A stretch of 64,000 nt of DNA, from the NCBI GenBank assembly GCA_022495995.1, contig JAFEMH010000758.1, positions 124,001 to 188,000 of the forward strand, in the 5' to 3' direction. Both the position numbers and the translations under genes were made by a program. Of this stretch, positions 43,119-53,117 are shown piece after piece; position 1 is the stretch's first letter, and every line of letters begins with the position of its first letter. Source of the DNA: Adenophora triphylla var. japonica (taxonomy: Eukaryota; Streptophyta; Magnoliopsida; Asterales; Campanulaceae). The notes below the pieces were generated by a model that saw only the letters and a list, made by a program, of their open reading frames with translations, ran no database searches and was not told the origin of the DNA.

Positions 43119-43340
43119 GAAGAGTGACCGGAAAATTCTAAAAAAGTATCATAATGTCTGAGAAGTTCCTTCACCATATTGTATTATAGATGCAGTATTA
43201 TATTCACATATGAGTGAATATAATAATATTGCATGCAGTATTATATATTACTGCATAAGAACTTTCAGGTCATTTCAATTTAATGAGGAACTTGAGGGAA
43301 AGTGATTTGTTCAAAAAAGAACTTCCGGGTCAAATTCCCT
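43119..43340. mobile_element. TIR element C2, related to C1 without the insert (about 220 bp)
   Basis: Left GGAAGAGTGACCGGAAAATT, right inverse GGGAATTTGACCCGGAAGTT; flanks AATAATAA. The internal text (ATATTGTATTATAGATG, TACTGCATAAGAACTTTC) parallels C1 on either side of the GC-rich insert. Positions 42882-43118 hold nothing recognised. Confidence 0.55.
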
Positions 43341-43905
43341 AATAATAATTAGTCACGCAATCTCATACGTGACTAACCTCCGTGACGCAGCACGGAAGCG
43401 CGATAGATTCGTGTTTAGCGCACTAAACACAAGAATTCTTCAAGCGAAGAACCCTAAAACACAATAACTGGAATCCACCAGAAATATAACTGGAATCCAC
43501 CAAAAATAAAGAGAAAACTCTTCAAATTTATTAATCAAAAGCTAATTTTCGGATTACATCACTAGGCCTATTTTATAGTGCCCATAAAACTTGAAAGACA
43601 ATCCTAAACCTTCTAGAATTACTCCTAACCTATATGGTAACTAAATAGGACTCAAAAACTAGTAAATCTCCTCAAAATCTACTCTAAAATCATCTCTAAT
43701 CAACCTATTAAAATTAATGACGAAAATAAGAACTAAAATATAAACTAAAACAAATTAAGTCCTAAGATATTAATTAAAATACAAAAATAATTGATATATT
43801 TGACTTCGTCAAATATCCTTTCTTGGTGCAGATTCCTTCCTAGGTTCCCCCTACATCAGTCACCCATTCTTCAAAAGAACTCGACCCCGAGTTCACATCC
43901 GATGT

Positions 43906-44817
43906 CTAAAAGGAGTCATTCCATCGAAATAAATACTTGGAATAAATTCGCCCCTTTTGCAAGATTTGATGTAAACCAATTTTGTCCGGATAAAAATTAA
44001 AACTATCAATCCCATCCATCCGTTGATCGTCCGTCCCATCTTCCTCAGAGTCAACAATGAATGAAAAATTAGCGTCCTCCATGGACTCTCCCACAATCTC
44101 CCCATGATCAATAATAAAATTATCATCGTATTTAAATTCTTCTGTCCAATCAATAACACCCACAACAATATCAAAAATTGATGGTGCAGACCAAGTAATA
44201 CCACCCGCATCTTCATTTATGGGCTCAACTAGGGCATGATCATGAACCATAATACTTGAAGGAATAATTTCACCACATACCTGAATAATTTCGTATTTTA
44301 CACATAAATCTTCCCTTTTCTCAACCCTCTCTTCAGATTCAGATAAGGGAACTGCTGGAAGGATGGATTTGTCAAATCCTGAAACTTCTTGCACATCAGG
44401 CCCCTTCGTTTCTTCAATTGTAGGCGCTTCACTTGGCCCGTGCTTAGTGATTTCTTATGGTTCAGTAATCACATCAGCTTTCTTCACTTTCTCACTTGCT
44501 GGCAACTCACTTGGCTTATCTTCGACTTTCTTTACTTCGTCCTGCACCTCTTCATTGACTTGCTGAATGACTTCCTCTCCCTTGAAATCGTCATTCAACG
44601 CAGCAATAGCGGTGGCTATTGCTTTTCTAGGGAGTCGACCCTGTACAATCTGGCGTCGAATCCGTTCAATCTCCCTGCCTCTCTCACTCCTACAATTTCG
44701 ATTATCACGAGCGTTGTGACCTTGTTGAGCAGCCACCAACGTTGCAATCTGTGTTTCCAAGGCGGCAAGAGCGGTGGTTAAGCCATCAGCATCTGCCTTT
44801 GTTGCTTGATCCCCCAT
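43906..44817 (-). pseudogene. Single gag-like ORF of the small LTR element (one in-frame stop)
   Basis: The minus frame starts MGDQATKADADGLTTALAAL, continues ETQIATLVAAQQGHNARDNR, a basic RSERGREIERIRRQ stretch and an acidic VQDEVKKVEDKPSELPASEK, and stops at TAA 44457-44455. The same frame then reopens (EITKHGPSEAPTIEETKG, DAGGITWSAPSIFDIVVGVI) to 43906. About 300 codons with only that stop. No zinc knuckle, protease or RT. The N-terminal heptad-like part resembles gag N-termini of plant gypsy elements; the rest I do not recognise. Confidence 0.6.
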
Positions 44818-44849
44818 AGCGAATCAGTGATGAAAGACAGGTTAAGCCT

Positions 44850-44861
44850 GCTCTGATACCA
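44850..44861 (-). promoter_or_regulatory. Primer-binding site of the small LTR element
   Basis: The minus strand reads TGGTATCAGAGC two bases after the LTR end GCGTCA. Confidence 0.85.
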
Positions 44862-45129
44862 ACTGACGCAGCACGGAAGCGATAGATTTCGTGTTTAGCG
44901 CACTAAACACAAGAATTCACAAGCGATGAATCCTTGAACACAGATCTGAAATCCACCAGAAAATAAAGAGAAATCTCTTTGAATTGAAAATCAAGAATAA
45001 TAGGTTGTTTACCAAAATAAGAAGACTAAGTACTTATACTCCTACCTAGGCAGTAAATAAAAGAGTTCCCAAAAATAATAAAATACCAAAACTAAAGAAT
45101 TTTCCGTAATTAAAACGCAATCAATCTTC

Positions 45130-45400
45130 CTCTCCTCGTCACGAGCGCGGCCGCCCTTTGGCTTAGCGCGGTCGCGCAACTCTCCAGAGACTTATGCCTG
45201 GCCTCCATTGACTTCAGCGCGGGCGCTCTCCCTTCTAGCGCGGTCGTGCACTTCTCCCGAAACTGATGCCTGTTCTTCCTTGCCTCGAGCGCGGTCGCTC
45301 TCTCCACGAGTGCGGTCGCTCTCCTGTCCAGAGTCTTCAAACCTCGCCCCCATGTCCTTCAGCGCGGCCGCCATCCCCACGAGCGCGGTCGCTCTGGCTC
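45130..45400. repeat. GCGCGGTCGC word cluster in one LTR only
   Basis: About eight copies of words such as GAGCGCGGCCGCC, AGCGCGGTCGCGC and GAGCGCGGTCGCTC in 270 bp, with spacers naming no gene. The partner LTR (43383-43858) has no such cluster at the corresponding place and instead carries AT-rich sequence. Confidence 0.8.
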
Positions 45401-45514
45401 CTGTATCACTCCGTTATATATCTTATCATTATTGTTACACTTGCTAAAAAATAAAACATTTCTATGTACCAAAATCCATTTTCACCACCACATTCATAAG
45501 TATCATCAACATTT

Positions 45515-45791
45515 AGGGTCCACTCCTAAGTTTTTTAGGGAGAGAAAGGGAAGGGAAGGGAAGGGAGGAGAAGGGAGGGGAGGGGGAGGAAACCATTGAA
45601 CATTTATTTCCTCCCATTTCCTCCCACACTTGGAAAGATTGAAAAGATTGAAAAGGGAGGAAATGAGCTCCCATTTCCTTTCCTTTCCTCCCTTAAAAAA
45701 ACTTAGGAGCACACCCTAGAGAGGAAATGAGCTCCCATTTCCTCCATTTTTCTTTCCTTTCCCCCCAAAATAAAACTCTGGAGCAGACCCT
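45515..45791. mobile_element. MITE-like inverted repeat with a G-run tract
   Basis: AGGGTCCACTCCTAAG at the left. Two successive right ends (inverse AGGGTGTGCTCCTAAG ending at 45717 and AGGGTCTGCTCCAGAG ending at 45791) suggest a nested or partly duplicated MITE. The tract at 45548-45586 has six or more G-runs of three or more. Positions 45414-45514 and 45792-46274 hold no gene. Confidence 0.5.
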
Positions 45792-46482
45792 TAGTACTTT
45801 TGGAACCACTACACCCACCACTACGTTCATAACCACTACGAACACCATAATTACCATCGATTAAAAGCAAATTTAATTTCTTGAATATTTATTTTGAAAC
45901 GCATGAAGTGATAGTTTTTTTCCTTGTGAGCTAACAAAAGAATAATAAAAGTTAGTCACGTAACATCAGGTGGTGGCTAACTTTTGGTATGATTAACAAA
46001 ATTATTAACAAAGTGTCCACATATATGAAGTGTAAATGTTCAGCTATGACATTTATAATGTGGCATATAGTACAACCTTAATATAACTACTGCAAAAATA
46101 ATTTTTGTAAGTAAGGTGAAACAAACATCTTTCATCTTTTACAACATTTGGTTTTGCAAATAAGCATGTGGATTGTGACATGTAACAATATATCCTCAAT
46201 TATGAAGTTTTTGTGTGCTCCCCTTTCCTATATAATGATAACTAGTTAGCAACCCGTGAAAATTCGATAAGGCATCTATAACTATATAAAAGCTGAAGTG
46301 CAAGCACTTCAGCATACCCACTTTTTCCCGCTCAAACAATCACCTGGACTAATTAAAGGCTAAATTCATTTTCCCCTAAGATCAGTTACTTAATACACCC
46401 CTTTAGATATTTATAAACCCAAAAATACCCCCAAAGAAAATGGACAAGCGTATGAAATAAGCTGTAGACCTTTAATATTCCA

Positions 46483-46702
46483 TTGAACGCTTTCTTCTCG
46501 ATCTCTCTCTACTCTCTCTCCTCTCCAGGCGTCTCTTCTCTTCCCCCAAAACATCCCCGACCTATGCTACAAACAACGCCGTGTTTGCTTCCCCTATCTC
46601 TTCTACCATGTCGCCGCCCCCTAATCTCTGCTTCCATGGAGCCGCGCTCTCTCACTCTCCCTCACTTCTCTATTTTGCAGAGAGCAGCCGAATCATTTGA
46701 GG
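46483..46702 (+). pseudogene. Unrecognised captured exon-like segment
   Basis: CT-rich leader, then a frame including MEPRSLTLPHFSILQRAAES followed by GAG and a GTAAAC donor-like site at about 46701. Looks like a first exon with 5' UTR from a host gene, but I cannot name it. Confidence 0.3.
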
Positions 46703-47271
46703 TAAACACATCTGTTTCTGCATATTATGACTTCTCTTCGTTACAACTATTCATCAGCGGGATCACGTTAGATCCGGATTAAGTCTTTCATTGTTAGCTC
46801 ACAGATCTTGAATGGTTTGTGGGTTTTTTGATGACAGGGAATTTTGTGAAAGAAGCTTCAGGCTTTGTTTTCTTGATCTAGAGAGGGAAAATATTCAGAG
46901 TTTTTGATGGGGATTTTTTGGAGCATTTAGATTAGCCAATTTACACTGGTAAGTTAAATTCTTTCTCATTTTTATTTAAATTTATCCATATTTTAATTTA
47001 CATATGAGGGGCAAAGAAAGAAACCAATGTGCATGTGTGTGTTTTATAGAAATGGTAACCGAGCTTGGTATTAAATAGAATATGTTAACTATTTAGGTGT
47101 GGCAATATTATTATAAGTAAATTTTATATCTATAGAATCTAAAGAATTGCATGGATTTGTCATGAATTAGTTATAATTGATTGTTTAATCAAGACATGAT
47201 TTTTATTTTTAAGTGCCATATTATTCAATTTTTTTTTATGATATGCTTTTAATCATAAGTTTCCTAATAAG

Positions 47272-47853
47272 ATGAATAGCTCTTCCTTGACACCAACACC
47301 TACAGGGGGCTTTGATCCTTTAACGCCCACTCCACTAACTCTAGCAGGGCGTATTAAGGAGGAACTTTGCCCAAGTTCATTTCCCAGCCCAAAAGGCCAA
47401 CCTGCAAGGGTAAGTATGTCATTTCACACTAACTAATTAAGAGCTAGCTTATTACTTATCCCGTCCCAATATTATTCACATTGTGAGTAGTTGAAATGGA
47501 GTTTGGATGTTTGATAATGTAGGTTAAGGTCAGCTAAGAGAAGGAAGGGCGGTGAATATACATATGTTTTGTAATAAAAGTCCAGGGTTGTTGGTGTCAA
47601 GCATGAGATCTCTTGATAACCTTGGACTTGATATCCAACAAGCTGTTATTAGCTACTTCAATGGCTTTGCCTTGGATATTTTCTAAGCTGAGGTACTTAC
47701 TACCTACTTACTCCTTTATTTCCCATTTTAATTTAAATGAATACATGTAATTAATATTGTAAACGACAACAATGCAAGGAGGGGCAAGATGTTCATCTGA
47801 ATAAGATAAAAGCCGTGCTCTTGGATTCTGCTGGCTTCCATGGCATGCTCTAA
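47272..47853 (+). pseudogene. Captured 3' half of an ICE1/SCREAM-type bHLH gene
   Basis: Three exon pieces. 47272-47409 ([34 protein letters not shown], then GTAAGT). About 47523-47692 ([41 protein letters not shown], a stop in place of Arg, AE). About 47769-47853 (GQDVHLNKIKAVLLDSAGFH, GML and a natural stop). This is the C-terminal ACT-like region of ICE1/SCRM, the MYC-like regulator of cold response and stomatal fate. A frame change at about 47534 and the internal TAA show it is not functional. The bHLH domain itself is not present. Confidence 0.8.
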
Positions 47854-48949
47854 ATTTAGACAGTGTAGAGGAGAGAAAAACTACTCAGAAACTTGGGCCT
47901 CTCACATTTATCCTTGGTCCATTGCCCACATCTTATATTTTGATCGTTCAAGTTTGTAATTGATTTTTATGCTCAATACTCTTGATCATTTGGGGGAGGT
48001 TTCCGAAGAGGCCTGACGCCCGCCCTGGCCCATCTTCCTAGCACACCATAGCGGCCCCATGAGGCCATGCTATGGGCCGGATGCTTGGCCCGTGAGGCCA
48101 TGCCATATGAGCCAGCTTTATTAGTAGGTTTAAACTACGTGTTTTCTCCTTTGAATGTGGTACTTGAATTAGAAAAGAGGAGGACTAGAGTCTTTGATTG
48201 ATTTCATCATTCTCGATAGTATAAAATATTAGAAAATATTTTAACTCTTTTTTTTCAATTTAATTTTACCAACTCTTACTTGATCTACTGTTATGCAAAG
48301 ATCATAGACCAAATTTTACTGCCCTTGGATTAATCAGACATTTCGGTTATTTTATGTTGTTTTTATATGAGCATGATGTATAATGTTATATTCATGTGGG
48401 ATGCTAAAGGCCCCTTAAGCCATTGCATATCATGAATTCTACCGGACTAGCGTTTATTTGGTCGACTCTTTGGCCTTTGCCGACATTTTAGTTACAAGTC
48501 TATTGTATCTTTAATTTTATGTTCATACCATCAATTTCCTTATTTTCTCCTGCCTGTATTTATTTTTATTTGAAGTATAAAGAAGATATTTCTTTTCAAC
48601 AGTAACTCTGTAAGAGTGGGTAGATACTATAGTTCGTATATAATTTGGAAGACTTTGCTAAAGCTCATCAACAAATTGATTTAGTGTGTGTACACATATT
48701 TCTATAACAAGAAAATGAATTGGCTACTCAATGTATAACGTTATTCAATAAGTTTTGTTTTGTTAAGCATAAGTTCAGCAGTGTATCTGATTAAGTTGTT
48801 CATGTGATAATTCGAAATTTATATTTGAGGCGAAAACTATACAAAGAATGGAACTACTTGTTTTGAGTACATTGAAGTGGAGAATGCAAGCAGTGACCCC
48901 ATTCTCATTCATAGATTGTTTCCTTGGAATGATTAATGGAGATCGACCC

Positions 48950-49723
48950 TGTAACGCCCCGAGCCCAAAGATCGGGTCGGAACGCTATTAGATTTGACGT
49001 ACTAGCCCCACAAACCACCACAAGTCTTTCCAGCACGTGTTGTCCTCACTTACACTTACATGCTCACTGAGAAACTTCCCAGTGGGTCACCCATCCCAGA
49101 ATTTCCCCAGGTCAAGCACTCTTAACCTTGGAGTTCTTATAGGATGAGCTTTCGAAAAGAAGATGCATCTTGGTGATATGAGTAGCACTAATCAAATCAT
49201 ATCAAACATATCAGGCACACACATTTTTGGGGATGCTACAATCTCCCCCACTTAGGATTCTTGTCGTCCCTGGCAAGGCCTACTTGGATCGAAACCCCGG
49301 GCAGTGTGGATCCAAGAGGGGCTCGTACGGATTCAAGAGGTGACTCCCACCGACTCCGCGGTGTGCACTTTGTTCCGCACAGCACTTTGCTCCACACTTC
49401 CGGCCGGGTCCCGCTCTGATACCATTTATAACGCCCCGAGCCCAAAGACCGGGTCAGAACGCTATTAGATTTGACGTACTAGCCCCACAAACCACCACAA
49501 GTCTTTTCAGCACGTGTTGTCCTCACTTACACTTACATGCTCACTGAGAAACTTCCCAGTGGGTCACCCATCCCAGAATTTCCCCAGGTCAAGCACGCTT
49601 AACCTTGGAGTTCTTATAGGATGAGCTTCCGAAAAGAAGATGCATCTTGGTGATATGAGTAGTACTAATCAAATGCAAATCATATCAAACATATCAGGCA
49701 CACACATTTTTGGGGATGCTACA
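48950..49723 (-). mobile_element. TRIM (terminal-repeat retrotransposon in miniature), 774 bp
   Basis: LTR-like repeats 48950-49240 (291 bp) and 49427-49723 (297 bp), starting TGTAACGCCCCGAGCC (TATAACG in the second) and ending GGGGATGCTACA. Target duplication GACCC at 48945-48949 and 49724-49728. The 186-bp middle has a minus-strand PBS TGGTATCAGAGC (49424-49413) and PPT (inverse of ATCTCCCCCA at 49241). No coding capacity, typical of TRIMs. It inserted into Helitron H1. Confidence 0.88.
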
Positions 49724-49957
49724 GACCCACTTCACAAAGTTTGATCTTTCGATCGTCCCAACTCATTTTGAGCGCAATCAAAAGTTGGTTGTGTGTTTAC
49801 ATGTGTTGATCAATCATATATGTTTATAAGCATGGATGACTGATTTTTATTTTTTTTAAATGAATTTATTTATTTACTGGTAGCTTAATTTATTAAAATA
49901 GTGACAATTGGAGATGAAATCTACCATTGGGATATTGAATTATTTGAATGAATGCAG

Positions 49958-50465
49958 GGATTGAGTTCTTGGAGTTCAGGCCATCTGAGATTGCTGCAGC
50001 AGTGGCAATGTTAGTTGTTGGAGAAACTCAAACTGTGTTTGATACTGAGAAAGCAATTTCTGCTCTATATCAACATGTAAAAAAGGTATAGTACTAACTC
50101 CCTCCGTTCCATATGAATGTCTAAATTTTCTCTTGATCAAGAAAACTGTAACATTTTTAATGTGAATTGCGTGATCAAAATTGTACATTACTTTGATATG
50201 GTGGTGCAGGAAAGAGTGGTGAAATGTGTGGAAATGGTGAAGGAATTGGCAATGTTAAGTGGTACTAGAAGAGTGCCCCAAAGTTCAATAGGTGTGCTAG
50301 AGGCAGCATGCTTGAGCTACAAAACAGATGATTCAACAAAAATTGGATCATGTTCAAATTCTGCTCAAAATACCCCAAAACTGGTTCTTCTTCAGTACAA
50401 CTTGCCACTGCTGCTTCTTCTTCGTCATCGTCAATTAGAGTGTCCGTCGGGTATGCCCCATTGTT
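49958..50465 (+). pseudogene. Captured last exons of a cyclin D3-type gene
   Basis: Exon 49958-50085 (GIEFLEFRPSEIAAAVAMLV, TVFDTEKAISALYQHVKK) between a GCAG acceptor and a GTATAG donor. Exon from 50210 after GTGCAG (ERVVKCVEMVKELAML, VPQSSIGVLEAACLSYKTDD, SCSNSAQN). This is the C-terminal cyclin fold and tail of CYCD3, a CDK partner at G1/S. The intron carries one end of a Stowaway-like MITE (CTCCCTCCGTTCC, 50099). The N-terminal cyclin box with LxCxE is absent. Confidence 0.8.
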
Positions 50466-50900
50466 AATTATCAAAAACAGAGCTTTATTAATGTTGAAAG
50501 TATGTGTGTGTTGAGTGATGAGTTTTTGGGGGTTTTGATTAAGACAGAATGTGAACAGTTTCCTGGCTTTGATTATTTGAAAAAGTTGAGAATTAGTAGA
50601 GATGGTCCATAAGTTAGAATTAGTAGAGAAATTTTTCCATTCAATTTGTTAGCGATTACTTAAATTCCCCAGACCATTTATTTATTCAGTCACACGTTGT
50701 TGGTCAATGTGTACTTAAAGATCTTATGATAAGGTGTACATATTGTATATTGTATGAATGAATATTTTCGCTCTATAAGTGTGGTGACTGTTGTATGCTA
50801 CCTAGATTCTACATTTTTTCCAAAGTACACGTGCCAACAAGGCACAAATTGGATACTCATTTGTATAAAGTTATGGATTTTATGTTTGTTCAATGTACAG

Positions 50901-50981
50901 GTTCACAGAGCTATTGTTGAAAGAGAGATAATTTCTCTACTGGATCATCCTTTCCTCCCAACATTGTACTCTTCTTTTCAG
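50901..50981 (+). pseudogene. Captured phototropin-type kinase exon
   Basis: An exact 27-codon exon between TACAG and GTTTCT: VHRAIVEREIISLLDHPFLP then TLYSSFQ. This is the helix C/beta-4 region of the AGC-VIII kinase domain as in phototropins (blue-light receptors). Nothing else of the kinase is present. Close AGC kinases are alternatives, but the wording fits phototropin best. Confidence 0.7.
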
Positions 50982-51352
50982 GTTTCTTTTTGGTTTCTTT
51001 CTTAGTTAGTTGTTGGTCTAGGTTTACTAATAAAACGCCTGTCATTGACATTCTTGAGATGTTTCGGTATTTGGTTTCTCTTTCTTTAAACATACCAAGA
51101 AGATGCTACTTTAATAAATAAAAATTATACATAATCATTATATACTTGCAAAACTGAATGTTTAAGAAGTTGATAGTTTGTATTAAAATAAATAAATAGT
51201 GGATAATAAAAAAAATTATACATTTTTGCCTGTAAATCCTAAAAATATATATTCTAAATTAATTTTTATATTTGTAGTAACTCCTTTAATTTAATTTTTG
51301 CTATTTGTTATAATTTTTTTATTGTGCGTTTAACGCACGGGTGTAGCACTAG

Positions 51353-51780
51353 TAATAAATAATGATAATAGTCTCAATTTTTTTAATAATTGATCTGATT
51401 AAACTTTGAGGAAATATTTAGGAAAAAATAACTATTCTAATAAAAATTTAAAAGAATTTATTGTTAATATTTTTAACGATGTATCAACATTAAGTTGTAA
51501 ATTATTTGGGATGATTATGTTTCTGAAATCTTTCACCAAAATTCAGTCAAATAATCATTAAAAAGGATACTATTGTTATTTGAAACCACTATTGCATTCA
51601 GGTTGATGTTTATCATAGGTTAAATTTCAAACTTTTTTTTAATGGGTGGTACATACTGTATACTTTCTCCCTTTAACATTGAAAAATATAATTTATATTG
51701 TAAAAGAAGAGAGTATGGAATTGATTGTGAGACTCAATAACGCCCTAAACAACAGAAAAATGTGGAGGTAATATAATAAA
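51353..51780. other. Intergenic, AT-rich, nothing recognised
   Basis: Lies between Helitron H1 and the start of the outer Helitron at 51781. No ORF or repeat of note. Confidence 0.5.
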
Positions 51781-51816
51781 TCAATATATATACTCCCTCC
51801 GTCCCACAATAATATA

Positions 51817-52098
51817 CTCTCTCCGTCCCACCCAACTGTGAACCATTGACCAAGGCACGTCGATTAAGAAATATTATTAAGATAATGAAAATGTGTGGTA
51901 GAAAATGAAGAGAAAGAATGAGTGGAGTAAATAGTAGGTTGGTTGAATAAATTGTATGATGGAGAATAAGTGGAGTTAATGAGTGGGTGGGGTAGGGAGA
52001 ATATAAAATATTAAAGGACATACCATTTATGGTAGTTCACACTGGACTGGGACGGACCAAAAGGGAAATAAGTGTACACTGGGTTGGAACGGAGGGAG
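51817..52098. mobile_element. Nested Stowaway A (282 bp)
   Basis: CTCTCTCCGTCCCACCC to GGTTGGAACGGAGGGAG, TA at 51815-51816 and 52099-52100. It lies in reverse orientation relative to M1, judging by GAATGAGTGGAG-type interior. Confidence 0.82.
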
Positions 52099-52133
52099 TA
52101 TAAACTTTCCATTTTGGACGTCCCACAATAATA

Positions 52134-52417
52134 CTCCCTCCGTCCCGCTAATATCCGCACACTTTCCTTTTTGGGCATCCCGCTAATATCCGCACACTCC
52201 CAAAAAGAAAACTTTATATTAATAAAATATTCACCCAACCCCACTCATTTTCTCTCCTACATTATTTTAATACTCACAACACCATTATGATTTATTACAC
52301 CCTCCACTCATTCTCTCTCCTACTTTACTTTTACACTCACAACATTTTATTAAAATATCATATTCCTTAATTCCCGTGCAAACAGTGTTAGTGCGGATAT
52401 TAGCGGGACGGAGGGAG
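52134..52417. mobile_element. Nested Stowaway B (284 bp)
   Basis: CTCCCTCCGTCCCGCTAATA to TATTAGCGGGACGGAGGGAG, TA at 52132-52133 and 52418-52419. Same subfamily as 54592-54874, which is its inverse. Confidence 0.88.
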
Positions 52418-52775
52418 TATATATTTTTCTAAAATGGAAAGGAATCTTTACTATTTTCTCCACTCATTCTCTCTCCTACATTATTTTAATACTCACATCA
52501 CCATTATAATTTACTATTCTCTCCACTCATTCTCTCTCCTATTTTATTTTCACACTCACAACACTTTCAATATAATATTTCTTCCTTAATTTCCGTACAA
52601 AACCCAAAAGTCTATAAAAAGATGGGACGGAGGGAGTATATATTAAAGTTGGTGAGGAGGGCTATGGCTTCGCCACGTGGACAAGTTGAGGCAAACTCTT
52701 GATTTTGGAGAAGCCACGTCATCAATATTCCAAAATCTATATGACTTTTGATATTTTCCTTATTAGCTAATACTA

Positions 52776-53117
52776 TTAGTTAATACTATTAGTTATTATA
52801 TAGGCTAACTATTACTATTAATAGTATTAGTTAACTATAATAGTTACTATATATGTTAACTATTACTATTAATTGTATTAGTTAACTATAATAGTTACTA
52901 TATAAGTTAACTATTACTATTAATAGTATTAGTTAACTATAATAGTTACTATATATGTTAACTATTACCATTAATAGTATTAGTTAACTATAATGGTTAC
53001 TTTATAAGTTAACTATTACTATTAATTGTATTAGTTAACTATAATAGTTACTATATATGTTAACTATTACTATTAATAGTATTAGTTAACTATAATAGTT
53101 ATTATGTATGTTAGCTA
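52776..53117. repeat. 51-bp satellite, left part (continues at 58522-58775)
   Basis: The unit contains GTTAACTATTACTATTAAT(A/T)G, ATTAGTTAACTATAATAG and TTACTATAT(ATG/AAG). About six units here and five in the right part. Neighbouring units tend to alternate between AATAGT and AATTGT. The word ACTATTAATAGT is a perfect palindrome. Confidence 0.85.

Larger units (their letters stand above)
43383..45408 (-). mobile_element. Small one-ORF LTR retrotransposon (non-autonomous), minus strand
   Basis: Target duplication CTCCG at 43378-43382 and 45409-45413. Unequal LTRs 43383-43858 (476 bp) and 44864-45408 (545 bp), both TGACGCAGCACGG...ATCA in plus orientation. PBS on the minus strand at 44861-44850. 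The internal region is only about 1 kb with one reading frame and no pol, so it needs enzymes in trans. Confidence 0.8.
46275..51352 (+). mobile_element. Helitron H1 with captured host gene fragments (5.08 kb)
   Basis: 5' end TCTATAACTATATAAAAGC after A at 46274. 3' end: hairpin GTGCGTTTAACGCAC (51324-51338), then GGGTGTAGCACTAG, then T. It contains pieces of an ICE1-type bHLH gene, a cyclin D3 gene and a phototropin kinase gene, all on the plus strand with intron sequence retained, and a TRIM retrotransposon. No Rep/helicase is present. A non-coding GC-rich patch with GGCC/CCATGC words lies at about 48005-48120. The exon-like frame at 46483-46782 is not recognised. Confidence 0.82.
51793..52636. 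mobile_element. Stowaway M1 interrupted by two other Stowaways
   Basis: Outer TIRs CTCCCTCCGTCCCAC and GATGGGACGGAGGGAG, TA at 51791-51792 and 52637-52638. Removing the two inserts (51817-52098, 52134-52417) leaves text collinear with the MITE at 10292-10569. Confidence 0.85.

Noticed and set aside
46242..46274. Minus-strand Helitron 3' end (inverse reads CACGGGTTGCTAACTAG)
   Set aside because: The tail looks right but no hairpin is present before Helitron H1 starts; possibly a remnant cut by H1, too weak to annotate.
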